A program made the position numbers and the translations under genes. Positions 52,646 to 61,805 of a DNA stretch of 64,000 bases are shown one piece after another (positions within the stretch are counted from its first letter, which is position 1; each line of letters opens with the position of its first letter). The stretch covers positions 1 to 64,000 of the forward strand of contig JAFXPN010000018.1 of assembly GCA_017527865.1 (NCBI GenBank), read 5' to 3'. The notes under the pieces were generated by a model. The model was not told where the DNA came from, ran no database searches, and saw only the letters and a list, made by a program, of their open reading frames with translations. The stretch is from Clostridiales bacterium (GTDB taxonomy: Bacteria; Bacillota; Clostridia; Saccharofermentanales; Saccharofermentanaceae).

Positions 52646-54982
52646 TCAGAGACCGGATAAAAGTCCGATGAGTCTCACGATGAGCGCGGCAAACCAGGCG
52701 AGAATGCATTGCCACAAGACGACTGCTAATGCCCATCGGCGTCCCATCTCTCTTCTTATCGCGGCTATTGCGGCAACACACGGAGTGTAAAGGAGACTGA
52801 AGACGAGCATCGTAACGGCGGTAAGGGTTCCGATCGAAGATACATTTCCGTCAAACAGGGTTCCCATTACGGACACTACGCTTTCCTTGGCCATGAATCC
52901 GCAGATAAGAGATGTTATTATCCGCCAGTCGCCGAGTCCGACGGGCTGCATCAAAGGGACGAGGACGCCGGAGACTGCGGCAAGGATGCTGTCACCGGAA
53001 TCTGCGACAAGATTAAGTCCGAAGTCGAAGTTTGACAGGAACCATACGACGATCGTTGCGATCAGGATGATCGAGAATGCGCGCTGGATAAAATCCTTGC
53101 TCTTTTCCCATAATAACTGTCCGACATTCTTCGCGCTCGGAAAACGGTAATTCGGGAGTTCCATGATGAACGGAACGGCTTCGCCTCTGAATATGGTCTT
53201 CTTGTAGATGAATGATATCAGGACCGCGGTTATGATGCCGAGAAGATATAGGCCGGTTATTATGAGCCAGGCCAGCTTCGGGAAGAAGACCGATACAAAG
53301 AATCCGTAGATCGGAAGCTTCGCGGTGCAGGACATGAAGGGTGTGAGAAGGATAGTCATGCGGCGGTCGCGCTCGGACGGCAAAGTCCGTGTCGACATTA
53401 CGGCGGGAACCGTACATCCGAATCCCAAGAGCATTGGGACGATGCTTCTTCCGGACAGACCCATCTTACGCAGGGGTTTATCCATGACGAATGCCACGCG
53501 GGCGATATAGCCTGAATCCTCAAGGATGGAGAGGAAGAAGAACAGTATGATTATTATCGGAAGGAAACTTACAATCGTGCCGACTCCCTCAAATATACCT
53601 TCGGTTATGAGGCTTTGTATTGCCTCGTTTACATTCAGGGTATCCATGCCGCTTTGAGCGATCCCTTTAAGGAAGTCGATAAAGGATGCCAGCAGATCCT
53701 GAAAGAACGGTCCGACGAGGAAGAAGGTCAGATAGAAGACCAGTGCCATAACACCTATGAATACCGGGATCGCCGTGAATCTTCCGGTGAGGACGCTGTC
53801 GATCTTTCCGCTCCTTATGTGTTCCCGGCTCTCCCGGGGCTTTATTACGCAGGCATCACATACCTTCTCTATATAATCGAATCTCATCTGCGCCATGGCC
53901 GCGCTGTGATCGAGGCCGCTTTCCTTTTCCATCTGGATCAGGATATGATCGAGCATCTCCTTCTCGTTGCTGTCGAGATCCAGTATTGCCGCGAAAGACG
54001 AATCTCCTTCGAGCAGCTTGCTTGCGGCAAATCTTACCGGGATACCGGTTTTTCCGGTATGATCTTCGATCAGGTGTATTACCGCATGAAGCGCCCTGTG
54101 GACTGCTCCGCCGTGATCGTTGGCATCACAGAAATCCTGCCTTACGGGCCTTTCCTGATATCTTGCAATGTGTATGGCGTGATCCACCAGTTCGTCGACA
54201 CCTTCGTTCTTTGCCGCGGATATCGGGACGACCGGGACGCCCAGCATCTGCTCCATGGTATTGATATCTATCGTGCCTCCGTTGCCGCGGAGTTCATCCA
54301 TCATATTGAGAGCGACGACCATGGGAACATTCATCTCGAGAAGCTGCATCGTAAGATACAGGTTGCGCTCGATATTTGTGGCATCGACGATATTGATAAC
54401 CGCCTTCGGCTTCTCGTTCAGCACGAAATTCCTCGATACCATTTCCTCGCTCGAGAACGGAGACATGGAATAGATCCCGGGAAGGTCGGTTATGAGAGTA
54501 TTCGCGTGACCCCTTATCTGTCCGTCCTTGCGGTCGACGGTAACGCCAGGGAAATTTCCGACATGCTGATTGGAGCCGGTCAGCTGATTGAACAGAGTGG
54601 TCTTGCCGCTGTTCTGATTGCCGACCAGCGCGAAGGTCAAAACGGTATCATCCGGAAGCGGGTTTCCTGTTCCGGGCGGATGAAAGCGTCCCGCTTCGCC
54701 CAAGCCCGGATGCTCGGTCGCGACACGGGTCTTCTGCCTCGGATCACTCTTAAGTTCTTCGGCTTCTTCGATGCCGATCTTCCCGGCTTCTTCTTTTCTT
54801 AATGTGAGTTCGTATCCTCTGATCCTGTACTCGATGGGATCGCCCATCGGCGCGGCCTTGACCATGGTTATCAAAGACCCCGGGATGACTCCCATATCAA
54901 GGAAATGCTGCCTTAAAGCACCTTCTCCGCCGACTTCTGTTATCTTTCCGGTCTGCCCTTTTTGTAATGATTCGAGAGTCAT
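52646..54982 (-). CDS. feoB: Ferrous iron transporter FeoB with fused N-terminal FeoA domain
   Basis: A 778-residue Fe(II) uptake protein. Residues 1 to about 73 are an SH3-like FeoA domain (MTLESLQKGQTGKITEVGG ... HFLDMGVIPGSLITM). The GTPase domain follows (ALVGNQNSGKTTLFNQLTG as G1, FPGVTVDRKDG as G2, DLPGIYSM as G3, NMMDE as G4), then gate-containing membrane helices (LGFGCTVPAVMSTRTL and MSCTAKLPIYGFFVSVF). In many bacteria FeoA is a separate small protein. The start at 54982 has no Shine-Dalgarno; TGT-TATAAT ends six bases before it. It lies 77 bases downstream of frdB on the same strand. Confidence 0.94.
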   Translation of the reverse strand: MTLESLQKGQTGKITEVGGEGALRQHFLDMGVIPGSLITMVKAAPMGDPIEYRIRGYELTLRKEEAGKIGIEEAEELKSDPRQKTRVATEHPGLGEAGRFHPPGTGNPLPDDTVLTFALVGNQNSGKTTLFNQLTGSNQHVGNFPGVTVDRKDGQIRGHANTLITDLPGIYSMSPFSSEEMVSRNFVLNEKPKAVINIVDATNIERNLYLTMQLLEMNVPMVVALNMMDELRGNGGTIDINTMEQMLGVPVVPISAAKNEGVDELVDHAIHIARYQERPVRQDFCDANDHGGAVHRALHAVIHLIEDHTGKTGIPVRFAASKLLEGDSSFAAILDLDSNEKEMLDHILIQMEKESGLDHSAAMAQMRFDYIEKVCDACVIKPRESREHIRSGKIDSVLTGRFTAIPVFIGVMALVFYLTFFLVGPFFQDLLASFIDFLKGIAQSGMDTLNVNEAIQSLITEGIFEGVGTIVSFLPIIIILFFFLSILEDSGYIARVAFVMDKPLRKMGLSGRSIVPMLLGFGCTVPAVMSTRTLPSERDRRMTILLTPFMSCTAKLPIYGFFVSVFFPKLAWLIITGLYLLGIITAVLISFIYKKTIFRGEAVPFIMELPNYRFPSAKNVGQLLWEKSKDFIQRAFSIILIATIVVWFLSNFDFGLNLVADSGDSILAAVSGVLVPLMQPVGLGDWRIITSLICGFMAKESVVSVMGTLFDGNVSSIGTLTAVTMLVFSLLYTPCVAAIAAIRREMGRRWALAVVLWQCILAWFAALIVRLIGLLSGL

Positions 54983-54988
54983 AGAAGG

Positions 54989-54997
54989 ATTATAACA
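54989..54997 (-). promoter_or_regulatory. Extended -10 (TGT TATAAT), six bases before the feoB start
   Basis: Minus-strand TGT-TATAAT, six bases, ATG. Suggests a leaderless feoAB message independent of the frd operon. Confidence 0.5.
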
Positions 54998-55014
54998 CTT
55001 AAATACGATACACA

Positions 55015-55030
55015 CCCTTTTCGAAAAGGG
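55015..55030. promoter_or_regulatory. 16-base perfect palindrome between frdB and feoB
   Basis: CCCTTTTCGAAAAGGG, centred about 40 bases upstream of the predicted feoB transcript start, the place of an activator or of the -35. It does not match the Fur or IdeR consensus sequences I know. It could instead be a weak frdB terminator, but only a broken T-run follows it. Confidence 0.5.
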
Positions 55031-55059
55031 AGATGCACGGCGCCGGCATCCGGTAATGT

Positions 55060-55770
55060 TTACTTAAACAGATGTTTCCAGAGGGCAATGGCGTTGGAAT
55101 TCACCAGAAGCTTCTCAATATCCAATCCGGCGGGACAGATGTCGTGGCAGGCGAGGGACTTGGCACAGTCCGCGTATATGTGCTTTGAGTATTTCTTGCG
55201 CAGTCTGCGCGACTTGTCTGCCGGCAGTTTCTCGAGTAGTCCCGCAACCGGGACCATCGCATTCATGCCGAAGAACCTGCCTTCAGCATAGAAATTGGGA
55301 CACACCTCGAGACAGCATCCGCACTGCAGACACTTGCCCGCTTCGAAAAGTATATTATCCTTATCATCCTTAAGGGAGACTTCTTCATCGATCCAGGCGG
55401 TGATCGTCTTGAGATTCTCACGCATTACCGACCGGTCGCAGATCAGGTCTCTTACGGCAGGGAATTTTCTTAACGGCTCCAGTCTGATCCTGTCATCAGC
55501 GGCGACGGCGGAAAGCACGGAATCGCAGGCGAGCCGCGGTATGCAGTTGATCACCATCGCGCAGGCCCCGCATTTTTTCTGAAGGCACGAACACTCCCAG
55601 GCTATGGGCTCCGCTTTGTTTCCGTTAACGTCGGTAAGACTGCCGCGGTTTATATTGATGAGCGCAGAGGCGACCGTATCGGCGCCGGTGCGGGCTTCGT
55701 ATCTGAATGTCTGCTCGTATGGAAGGTCTTCCGGTGTTTTTCTTCTTAATACCGTTATCTCGTAAGTCAT
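55060..55770 (-). CDS. frdB: Fumarate reductase / succinate dehydrogenase iron-sulfur subunit
   Basis: A 236-residue electron-transfer subunit. The N-terminal [2Fe-2S] Cys set is CSCLQKKCGACAMVINCIPRLAC in outline. The C-terminal ferredoxin part has CLQCGCCLEVCPN and CAKSLACHDICPAGLDIEK, the ligands of the [4Fe-4S] and third clusters. Its start overlaps the frdA stop by four bases. In an anaerobe the likely direction is fumarate to succinate. Confidence 0.92.
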   Translation of the reverse strand: MTYEITVLRRKTPEDLPYEQTFRYEARTGADTVASALININRGSLTDVNGNKAEPIAWECSCLQKKCGACAMVINCIPRLACDSVLSAVAADDRIRLEPLRKFPAVRDLICDRSVMRENLKTITAWIDEEVSLKDDKDNILFEAGKCLQCGCCLEVCPNFYAEGRFFGMNAMVPVAGLLEKLPADKSRRLRKKYSKHIYADCAKSLACHDICPAGLDIEKLLVNSNAIALWKHLFK

Positions 55771-57335
55771 AGGTATTTCCCCTTATCGAACTCAAGGCAG
55801 TGATGACCGTTATCATATGCGATCACAGATCTGCAGGCGAAGTTTGTATCGTCTCTTTCCGGGTAATCAGTGCGGTAATGCGCGCCGCGGCTCTCGCGCC
55901 TTCCGGCCGCGCTCGTGAGTATGGCTTCGGAAAGGAGCAGCCGGTTTCTGTCCTTTAAAGTGAAAGCGGAAGGATCGAGTTCCTCCAATTCGCGCAGTGC
56001 ATCCGTCATGGTCTCCTCGTTTCTTGTTATCGCGCAGGCGCGTGCGAGCGGCTCGGCAACGGACTGCGGAACGGAAAAGTCAGTGTATTCATAAGGGATG
56101 CCGACTTCCCGGATATCATCTGAAGGACCGGAAAGCAAATTTTCCGAAGCGGAAGAGGCTGCGGTTCTGCCTCCGTACAGAGCGCCGAGCATGGAGTTCC
56201 CGCCCAGACGGTTGGCGCCGTGATAACGGCATGCGCTTTCGCCCGCGGCATAAAGACCGTCCATGGAGGTCTTATGATAACGGTCGACATAAAGGCCGCC
56301 CATGAAGTAGTGGATGCCGGGCGCGACCTTTATGTATTCTGAGGCGGGGTCGACGCCGAGATAATGCTTCACGTGCCCGCGCAGGTCGGCTAGCTTATTA
56401 TTCCACACGGACTTATCGATATGAGTCATGTCGAGAAGACACGAACCGCCCTCCTGAGATGCTATCTCCCGCGCCGTTATATCTCGCGGCATGAGGTTGC
56501 CGAGCTCAGGATATTTTTCCTCCATAAAGAAGCGCTGCTTACCGTCTTCCATAACGAAAAGCCTGCCGCCCTCACCCCTCGCGGCTTCGGTAATCAGGAA
56601 ACGTTTGCCTTCGATGGCTGCGGTCGTCGGATGGTATTGAATGAATTCGAGATTCGACAGCTTTACGCCGATCGAATAAAGATAAGCCGTGACGTCTCCG
56701 GTGTTCGCGACGGATCCTGTAGTGAGTCCGGGGAACAGGCTGTTCATCCCGCCTGCCGCAACTATCACAGGTCCTTTGAGTTCATATGCCTTGAGCGTGA
56801 AAAGGTCGCGTATGATCACTCCGCAGCAGCTGCTGTCATCCGTAACGACCGATTCGAATCCGTGATGAGAGAATCGTTTGACAAGGCCGTTTGCTTCATG
56901 TTTGCGGATTTCATCGATCAGCGCGGACATGATAAGTTTGCCGGTCGAGCTTTGAGCATATGCGGTGCGTTTCTTCTTCTGTCCGCCGAAGTTTCTTTGG
57001 ATCAGTCTTCCGTTGACGTTGTCAAACGGCACGCCCAATGCGATGAGTTCTTTTACGATCGCCGGAGCATTTTGCGTAAGGCCGCGGATGCTGTCTTCTT
57101 CGCCGATATAAACGCCGCCTTTAACGGTATCTTCAAAATGAGCCTGAACCGAATCGCTCTCTCCCATCGTATCCATGGCGGCGTTGATGCCGCCTTCGGC
57201 CATGACGGACTGCGCCCGTTCCGAAGGCTGGGAAGAGATAAGATTGGAACTGATCCCCATGCGCGAGAGCTCAAGCGCCGCAGAAAGACCTGCAAGCCCT
57301 GCGCCTATTATGTTTACACAGGGACTGCCGCTCAT
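55767..57335 (-). CDS. frdA: Fumarate reductase / succinate dehydrogenase flavoprotein subunit
   Basis: A 522-residue FAD subunit holding the fumarate site. NIIGAGLAGLSAALELSRMG is the FAD-binding Rossmann motif; QSVMAEGGINAAMDTMGESDS the flavin region; EFIQYHPTT, ITEAARGEGGRLF and MPRDITAREIA catalytic regions; YHGANRLGGNSMLGALYGGRTA the end of the FAD fold. The gene overlaps frdC and frdB by four bases on each side. Confidence 0.94.
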   Translation of the reverse strand: MSGSPCVNIIGAGLAGLSAALELSRMGISSNLISSQPSERAQSVMAEGGINAAMDTMGESDSVQAHFEDTVKGGVYIGEEDSIRGLTQNAPAIVKELIALGVPFDNVNGRLIQRNFGGQKKKRTAYAQSSTGKLIMSALIDEIRKHEANGLVKRFSHHGFESVVTDDSSCCGVIIRDLFTLKAYELKGPVIVAAGGMNSLFPGLTTGSVANTGDVTAYLYSIGVKLSNLEFIQYHPTTAAIEGKRFLITEAARGEGGRLFVMEDGKQRFFMEEKYPELGNLMPRDITAREIASQEGGSCLLDMTHIDKSVWNNKLADLRGHVKHYLGVDPASEYIKVAPGIHYFMGGLYVDRYHKTSMDGLYAAGESACRYHGANRLGGNSMLGALYGGRTAASSASENLLSGPSDDIREVGIPYEYTDFSVPQSVAEPLARACAITRNEETMTDALRELEELDPSAFTLKDRNRLLLSEAILTSAAGRRESRGAHYRTDYPERDDTNFACRSVIAYDNGHHCLEFDKGKYL

Positions 57336-57871
57336 GGGTTCACCCCCCGTATTATCAAAGCGCAGATGAATCCTGCTGCCGCCGCAAGGAGTATCACCGA
57401 CATAAGGATCGCATAGATGCGGGCGGCGGTCCTGTTTTTGAACCCGCTGCCCAGGAACAGCGGTTTCAGGTTCGTAATGAGATGCACTGCAAGGACTGGG
57501 ACCATGAGTATATTCGAGATGAGACTGAATAAGCTCAGGACAGGCGCGCCGAACTCATTGACCGGCGCAGTCAGATATCCTGTCATATGAATGATGATAA
57601 GTATCATCAGAAGTATCCCCGAGATCCTTCTTATCTGAAAATCACGGTTCTGAACAGGATAGAAAGTGTGCGAATGTGTCTCGCCTGCTATCGTCTGCCA
57701 CATGAGGATGAATCCCAGAACCGCGTGGACCGCAACAAGGGTGAACAGCACGCGCGCCAGGGGCTTAAGGATTATGAAGCAGATCTCAAGCAATGCAAGC
57801 GAATCGAGAACAGCATGCACTGCGAAAAGAATGATGATCAGATGCGTAATTATAAGATTCGCTTTTCTCAT
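57332..57871 (-). CDS. frdC: Fumarate reductase cytochrome b-type membrane anchor
   Basis: A 179-residue protein with about five hydrophobic helices and His residues placed within them (HLIIILFAVHAVLD, VAVHAVLGFIL, ILIIIHMTGY, LAVHLITN), as in heme-b anchors of the SdhC/FrdC group. It links the soluble FrdAB to the quinone pool. First gene of frdCAB. TGA-TATAAT (57888-57896, minus) is 16 bases before ATG, giving a very short leader without a clear ribosome site. Confidence 0.8.
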   Translation of the reverse strand: MRKANLIITHLIIILFAVHAVLDSLALLEICFIILKPLARVLFTLVAVHAVLGFILMWQTIAGETHSHTFYPVQNRDFQIRRISGILLMILIIIHMTGYLTAPVNEFGAPVLSLFSLISNILMVPVLAVHLITNLKPLFLGSGFKNRTAARIYAILMSVILLAAAAGFICALIIRGVNP

Positions 57872-57931
57872 GTATCGTTTTTATTCCATTATATCATTCC
57901 GGGGTGATCCGGCGATGTCAGTGAAAAATGA

Positions 57932-57960
57932 TTGAACATTAGATAACGCCGTTATATAAT
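57932..57960 (+). promoter_or_regulatory. Promoter of the DUF1858 gene
   Basis: TTGAAC, exactly 17 bases, TATAAT; leader of about 35 bases. Confidence 0.7.
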
Positions 57961-58000
57961 GATGCGGATAAATAAAATGAGTCCTGAAAGGAAGATAACT

Positions 58001-58231
58001 ATGGAGATCACAAAAGACATGCTCGTAACCGAGATACTGGAGAAGGATATGGAGATCGCAGGTATGCTGATGCAGATGGGAATGCACTGCATCGGCTGCA
58101 TCGCTGCAAGCGGCGAGAGCCTTGAGCAGGCAATGTATGTTCACGGTTTTACGCCCGAAGATGTGGACAAGACCGTAGAGGACCTGAACCTCTTCTTAAA
58201 GAACAAGGCAGAGGCACAGCCGGAATTTTGA
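58001..58231 (+). CDS. DUF1858 domain protein
   Basis: A 76-residue protein. The start at 58001 is supported by AAAGGAAG upstream and by a typical family opening (MEITKDMLVTEILEKDMEIAGMLMQMGMHC). The CIGC pair (MGMHCIGCIAASGESLEQA) is the conserved DUF1858 Cys motif, also found at the N-terminus of ScdA/RIC-type iron-sulfur repair proteins and beside hybrid-cluster proteins. A redox or metal role is likely but unproven. Single gene with its own promoter and terminator. Confidence 0.88.
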   Translation: MEITKDMLVTEILEKDMEIAGMLMQMGMHCIGCIAASGESLEQAMYVHGFTPEDVDKTVEDLNLFLKNKAEAQPEF

Positions 58232-58238
58232 TAAAGAC

Positions 58239-58264
58239 AGGCGGGAATTACCCGCCTTGTTTTC
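58239..58264 (+). terminator. Terminator after the DUF1858 gene
   Basis: Arms AGGCGGG / CCCGCCT around an AATTA loop, then TGTTTTC. Confidence 0.85.
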
Positions 58265-58320
58265 TGCCGTGGAGTTAGCCGCGGCAAACTATTTGATTAA
58301 AAGATTGAGGAGTAAAAGAA

Positions 58321-59040
58321 ATGAGTGAAGAGGAGAAGAAGAATTTTCTGGAGATAAGGGATCTTAAGAAGAGTTACGGGGAAGGGGAAGCAAAACAGGA
58401 AGTCTTGCGCGGAATGGATTTCTCGGTGAGAAAAGGAGAGTTCTGCGTGCTGCTCGGACCCTCGGGTTCAGGCAAGTCGACGCTCCTGAATATCATCGGC
58501 GCGATAGATACGCCTGATTCGGGATATGTGTCCATAAACGGAGACAAGCTCGAAGATATGGATGAGAAGCAGCTTACGATGTACAGGAGAAAACACTTGG
58601 GATATGTATTCCAGATGTATAACCTCATCCCCAATCTTAATGTTAAAGAGAATATCGAGGTCGGCGCGTATCTGTCGGACGATCCTCTCGATGTGGAAGA
58701 GGTGCTGACGACTCTGGGTCTTCAGGACCACAAGTATAAGTATCCCAACCAGTTATCGGGCGGACAGCAGCAGAGAGTCTCTATCGGGCGCGCTGTCGTT
58801 AAAAATCCCGATATCCTGATGTGCGATGAGCCTACGGGAGCTCTCGATTATAAGACTTCTAAAGAGATCCTTGCGCTCATCGAAGACTGCAATCAGAAAT
58901 ACGGAACGACGGTCATAATGGTTACTCACAACGAGGCAATCAAGAACATGGCCGATCATGTCGTTAAATTAAGAGACGGTGTCGTCCGCCATAACGACAT
59001 CAACGAGAAGAAGATACCTGCTTCCGAGCTTGAGTGGTAA
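58321..59040 (+). CDS. ABC transporter ATP-binding protein (MacB/LolD type)
   Basis: A 239-residue ATPase: Walker A GPSGSGKST, signature LSGGQQQRVSIGRA, Walker B ILMCDEPTGALD, and switch His in MVTHN. These are the features of the group that drives FtsX-type permeases. AGGAG precedes ATG. Twelve bases separate it from the permease gene. Confidence 0.94.
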   Translation: MSEEEKKNFLEIRDLKKSYGEGEAKQEVLRGMDFSVRKGEFCVLLGPSGSGKSTLLNIIGAIDTPDSGYVSINGDKLEDMDEKQLTMYRRKHLGYVFQMYNLIPNLNVKENIEVGAYLSDDPLDVEEVLTTLGLQDHKYKYPNQLSGGQQQRVSIGRAVVKNPDILMCDEPTGALDYKTSKEILALIEDCNQKYGTTVIMVTHNEAIKNMADHVVKLRDGVVRHNDINEKKIPASELEW

Positions 59041-59052
59041 GGGGGTGTCATT

Positions 59053-61746
59053 ATGAGAAATCCCCTTGTAAAAAGGATCCCCAAGGAACTCGCGGCGGAT
59101 TGGCATAAGTACGCGGTAATAATCCTGTTTATGGTGCTCATGATCGGCGTCATTTCCGGCATGTATGTCGGTCACGACAGCATGCTCTATTCCATCGAGA
59201 AGGGACGCACGGACCTGAACCTGGAAGACGGCTCTTTCGAACTGTCGCATGAGGCTTCACCCGAGTTGTTGGAAGCCTTAAGCACCGGCGAAAAGGCTGA
59301 CGTGCGTCAGTACTTTATCGATGAAGGAATGGAAGAGGCTGATGCAGAAGTAGCCGATGCGATCGAGGAAGAGCTGAACAATCAGGTCGCTGCCGGCATC
59401 GAAGATGCAGTGCGCGAACAGTGCGCGGCTTACGGCATCACCGACGAAGAGATGATACAGACGCAGATCGATACTGCGATGGAGGAGAATCTCGAAGATA
59501 CACTTGAAGAAGCACGTAACTCGGATGAGTTTGCGGAGGCTGTCGAGGAAGCATATGCCGAGGCTCACGATGCAGTAATCGAGGCTGTAGACGAAGAGTG
59601 GGACGATATCGCGGAAGAGTATAACCTTAACGATGAAGGCTTCTCTCCCGTTCCCGTAAGCATTTATGAGAACTACTATCACAACGAGCCCGAAGATAAC
59701 AATAACGACGGTGAAGAAGATGCGACAGTAAGGATATTCAGAAGCGATTCGACAGTTGATATGGCCACATTCATCGATGGCCGCGCACCTGAGACAGTAA
59801 CAGAGATCGCTATCGACAGAATGCATGCTGACAATGTCGGCGTATCTGTCGGCGACACGATCACCGTAGGCGGACATGAGTATGAGATCACGGGTCTTCT
59901 TTCCTACTGCAACTACCTTACACTTCACGAGTCCAACACAGATTTGATGTTCGATGCATTCGGCTTTGACGTCGCGATGCTGACACCGGAAGCCTTTGAT
60001 GCGCTGACATCAAGAACCCACTACAGCTACGCTTTCTACTATGAGACGAAGCCCGCTGACAAGGTCGAGGCTGCGGACTTCTCGGACAGTTTCCTCAAGT
60101 GCCTCATCACGCAGACCCTCGTGGACGACAACGAGATCGAAGATTACCTTCCCGAGTACTTGAGGCAGGCGAGCAATTTCGCTCCTTCCGATATCGAAGG
60201 CGACTCGACCGGAACGAGCATCCTGTGCTACATCCTGATCGCGGTCATAGCATTTATCTTCGCGATCACGATCAGCAACACTATCGACAAGGAAGCTTCC
60301 GTTATCGGTACGCTGCGCGCATCGGGCTACAGCAAGGACGAGCTTGTGGTCCACTACATGTCTATGCCGCTCATAGTTACATTCATCGGCGCCATCGCGG
60401 GCAACGTGCTCGGGTATACGGCTTTTCGCAATGTGGCGGTAAATCTTTACTACCAAAGCTACAGCCTGCCCACACCGAAGCTCGTGTGGAGTTCCGCCGC
60501 GCTTGTTAAGACGACGGTGATCCCGCTGCTTTTGATGTTCTTCATCAACCTTATCGTCATCGTTAAGAAGCTTCAGTTAAGCCCGCTCAAGTTCCTTCGT
60601 CACGACCTTACCAAGAGCAAGCGGTCCAAGGCCAGAAGGATCCCCGCATGGTCTTTCATGAGGCGTTTCAGGTTAAGGATCCTGTTCCAGAATATGCCGA
60701 ACTATGCAGTTCTCATCTTCGGCGTCATTCTGATAGAACTCATGATGTGCTTCGCATTCGGCCTGCCGGATTCGCTGGATAATTACGGTGAGAAAGCACC
60801 CGAGATGGTGTTCGCGGATTACCAGTATATGCTGATGGGATATAAGGACTCTGACGGCAATATCATCACGACTTCGGAAGAAACGGCAGAGAAGTTCAGT
60901 TCCAAGACTTTGAAGTATCCCAAGAGCGGATCATCATTCAGATCAGGAATGGGAAGCGGAGGAGATGAGAACGTCACTGTCTACGGCATCATCGATGACA
61001 GCGCTTATGTAAATATCCCCGCAGACATGGCTGAAGACCACCTCTATGTCTCAAGCGCATTCGCGACGAAGTTCGGTCTTAAGGCAGGTGATGTGATCAC
61101 GCTTAACGAAGAGTATGAGAACAAATCTTATGAATTCACCGTAGACGGCATCGTCGATTACGACGGCGGCATTGCGGTATTCATGAACAACGGCAATTTC
61201 AATTCGGTATTCGGCAAGAAAGAGGACGAGTTCTCGGGATACTTCTCATCCAACGAGATCACTGACATCGATGAAAAGGATATTGCCGTCGTCATTACCA
61301 TCGAAGACATAACGAAGGTTACGACTCAGCTGGATCACTCGTTCGGCAGCATCATTAACGTATTCAAATATGTCCTTATAGTTCTCGCGGCGGCCATGAT
61401 CTATCTTCTGGCGAAGATCATCATCGAGCGTAACGAGCACACGATCTCGATGGTCAAGATATTGGGATTCATGAATTCGGAGATCGGCTCCCTGTATATA
61501 ATCCCGACGGCGATCGTAGTAACGGTCGTTTCACTGATCAGCTTTGTTGCCGGTTACTTCCTGATGATCTGGATATTCAAGGCATTCATACTTCAGATGG
61601 ACGGATACTTTGCGTTCTATATGTCACCTTTGTCGATGGTCCTGTCAGTAGTCTATCTGCTTGTCGGTTATGCGTTCGTGTCGGTGATCGATTATATATG
61701 GATCAGGAAGATCCCGATGGAGGAGGCTCTGAAAAACGTCGAGTAA
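59053..61746 (+). CDS. FtsX-family ABC permease with a large acidic outside domain
   Basis: An 897-residue permease. One helix near residues 20-38 is followed by about 340 residues outside, including a highly acidic helical stretch (EEADAEVADAIEEELNNQ; EEARNSDEFAEAVEEAYAEA) and a MacB-like periplasmic part. The first FtsX three-helix unit starts near 390 (ILCYILIAVIAFIFAITISN), another helix lies near 550, a second outside domain follows, and the last FtsX unit is near 770-890. Relatives work as mechanotransmitters or export lipoproteins, peptides or antibiotics. It is probably one functional unit with the ATPase and the following lipoprotein. Confidence 0.9.
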   Translation: MRNPLVKRIPKELAADWHKYAVIILFMVLMIGVISGMYVGHDSMLYSIEKGRTDLNLEDGSFELSHEASPELLEALSTGEKADVRQYFIDEGMEEADAEVADAIEEELNNQVAAGIEDAVREQCAAYGITDEEMIQTQIDTAMEENLEDTLEEARNSDEFAEAVEEAYAEAHDAVIEAVDEEWDDIAEEYNLNDEGFSPVPVSIYENYYHNEPEDNNNDGEEDATVRIFRSDSTVDMATFIDGRAPETVTEIAIDRMHADNVGVSVGDTITVGGHEYEITGLLSYCNYLTLHESNTDLMFDAFGFDVAMLTPEAFDALTSRTHYSYAFYYETKPADKVEAADFSDSFLKCLITQTLVDDNEIEDYLPEYLRQASNFAPSDIEGDSTGTSILCYILIAVIAFIFAITISNTIDKEASVIGTLRASGYSKDELVVHYMSMPLIVTFIGAIAGNVLGYTAFRNVAVNLYYQSYSLPTPKLVWSSAALVKTTVIPLLLMFFINLIVIVKKLQLSPLKFLRHDLTKSKRSKARRIPAWSFMRRFRLRILFQNMPNYAVLIFGVILIELMMCFAFGLPDSLDNYGEKAPEMVFADYQYMLMGYKDSDGNIITTSEETAEKFSSKTLKYPKSGSSFRSGMGSGGDENVTVYGIIDDSAYVNIPADMAEDHLYVSSAFATKFGLKAGDVITLNEEYENKSYEFTVDGIVDYDGGIAVFMNNGNFNSVFGKKEDEFSGYFSSNEITDIDEKDIAVVITIEDITKVTTQLDHSFGSIINVFKYVLIVLAAAMIYLLAKIIIERNEHTISMVKILGFMNSEIGSLYIIPTAIVVTVVSLISFVAGYFLMIWIFKAFILQMDGYFAFYMSPLSMVLSVVYLLVGYAFVSVIDYIWIRKIPMEEALKNVE

Positions 61747-61805
61747 TACAAATTCTGTCAAAAATCATTTATAATAATCCCATTATTAATGTGGAGGAAA
61801 CTACA

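Noticed and set aside
52212..52660. Several overlapping open frames of 70-135 codons on both strands across the tRNA-adjacent repeat
   Set aside because: They are by-products of a GC-rich tandem repeat without stop codons whose unit length rotates the frame; the frames contradict each other and lack ribosome sites.
53615..54802. 395-codon frame on the plus strand
   Set aside because: Antisense to feoB, whose GTPase motifs are intact; no ribosome site or family match.
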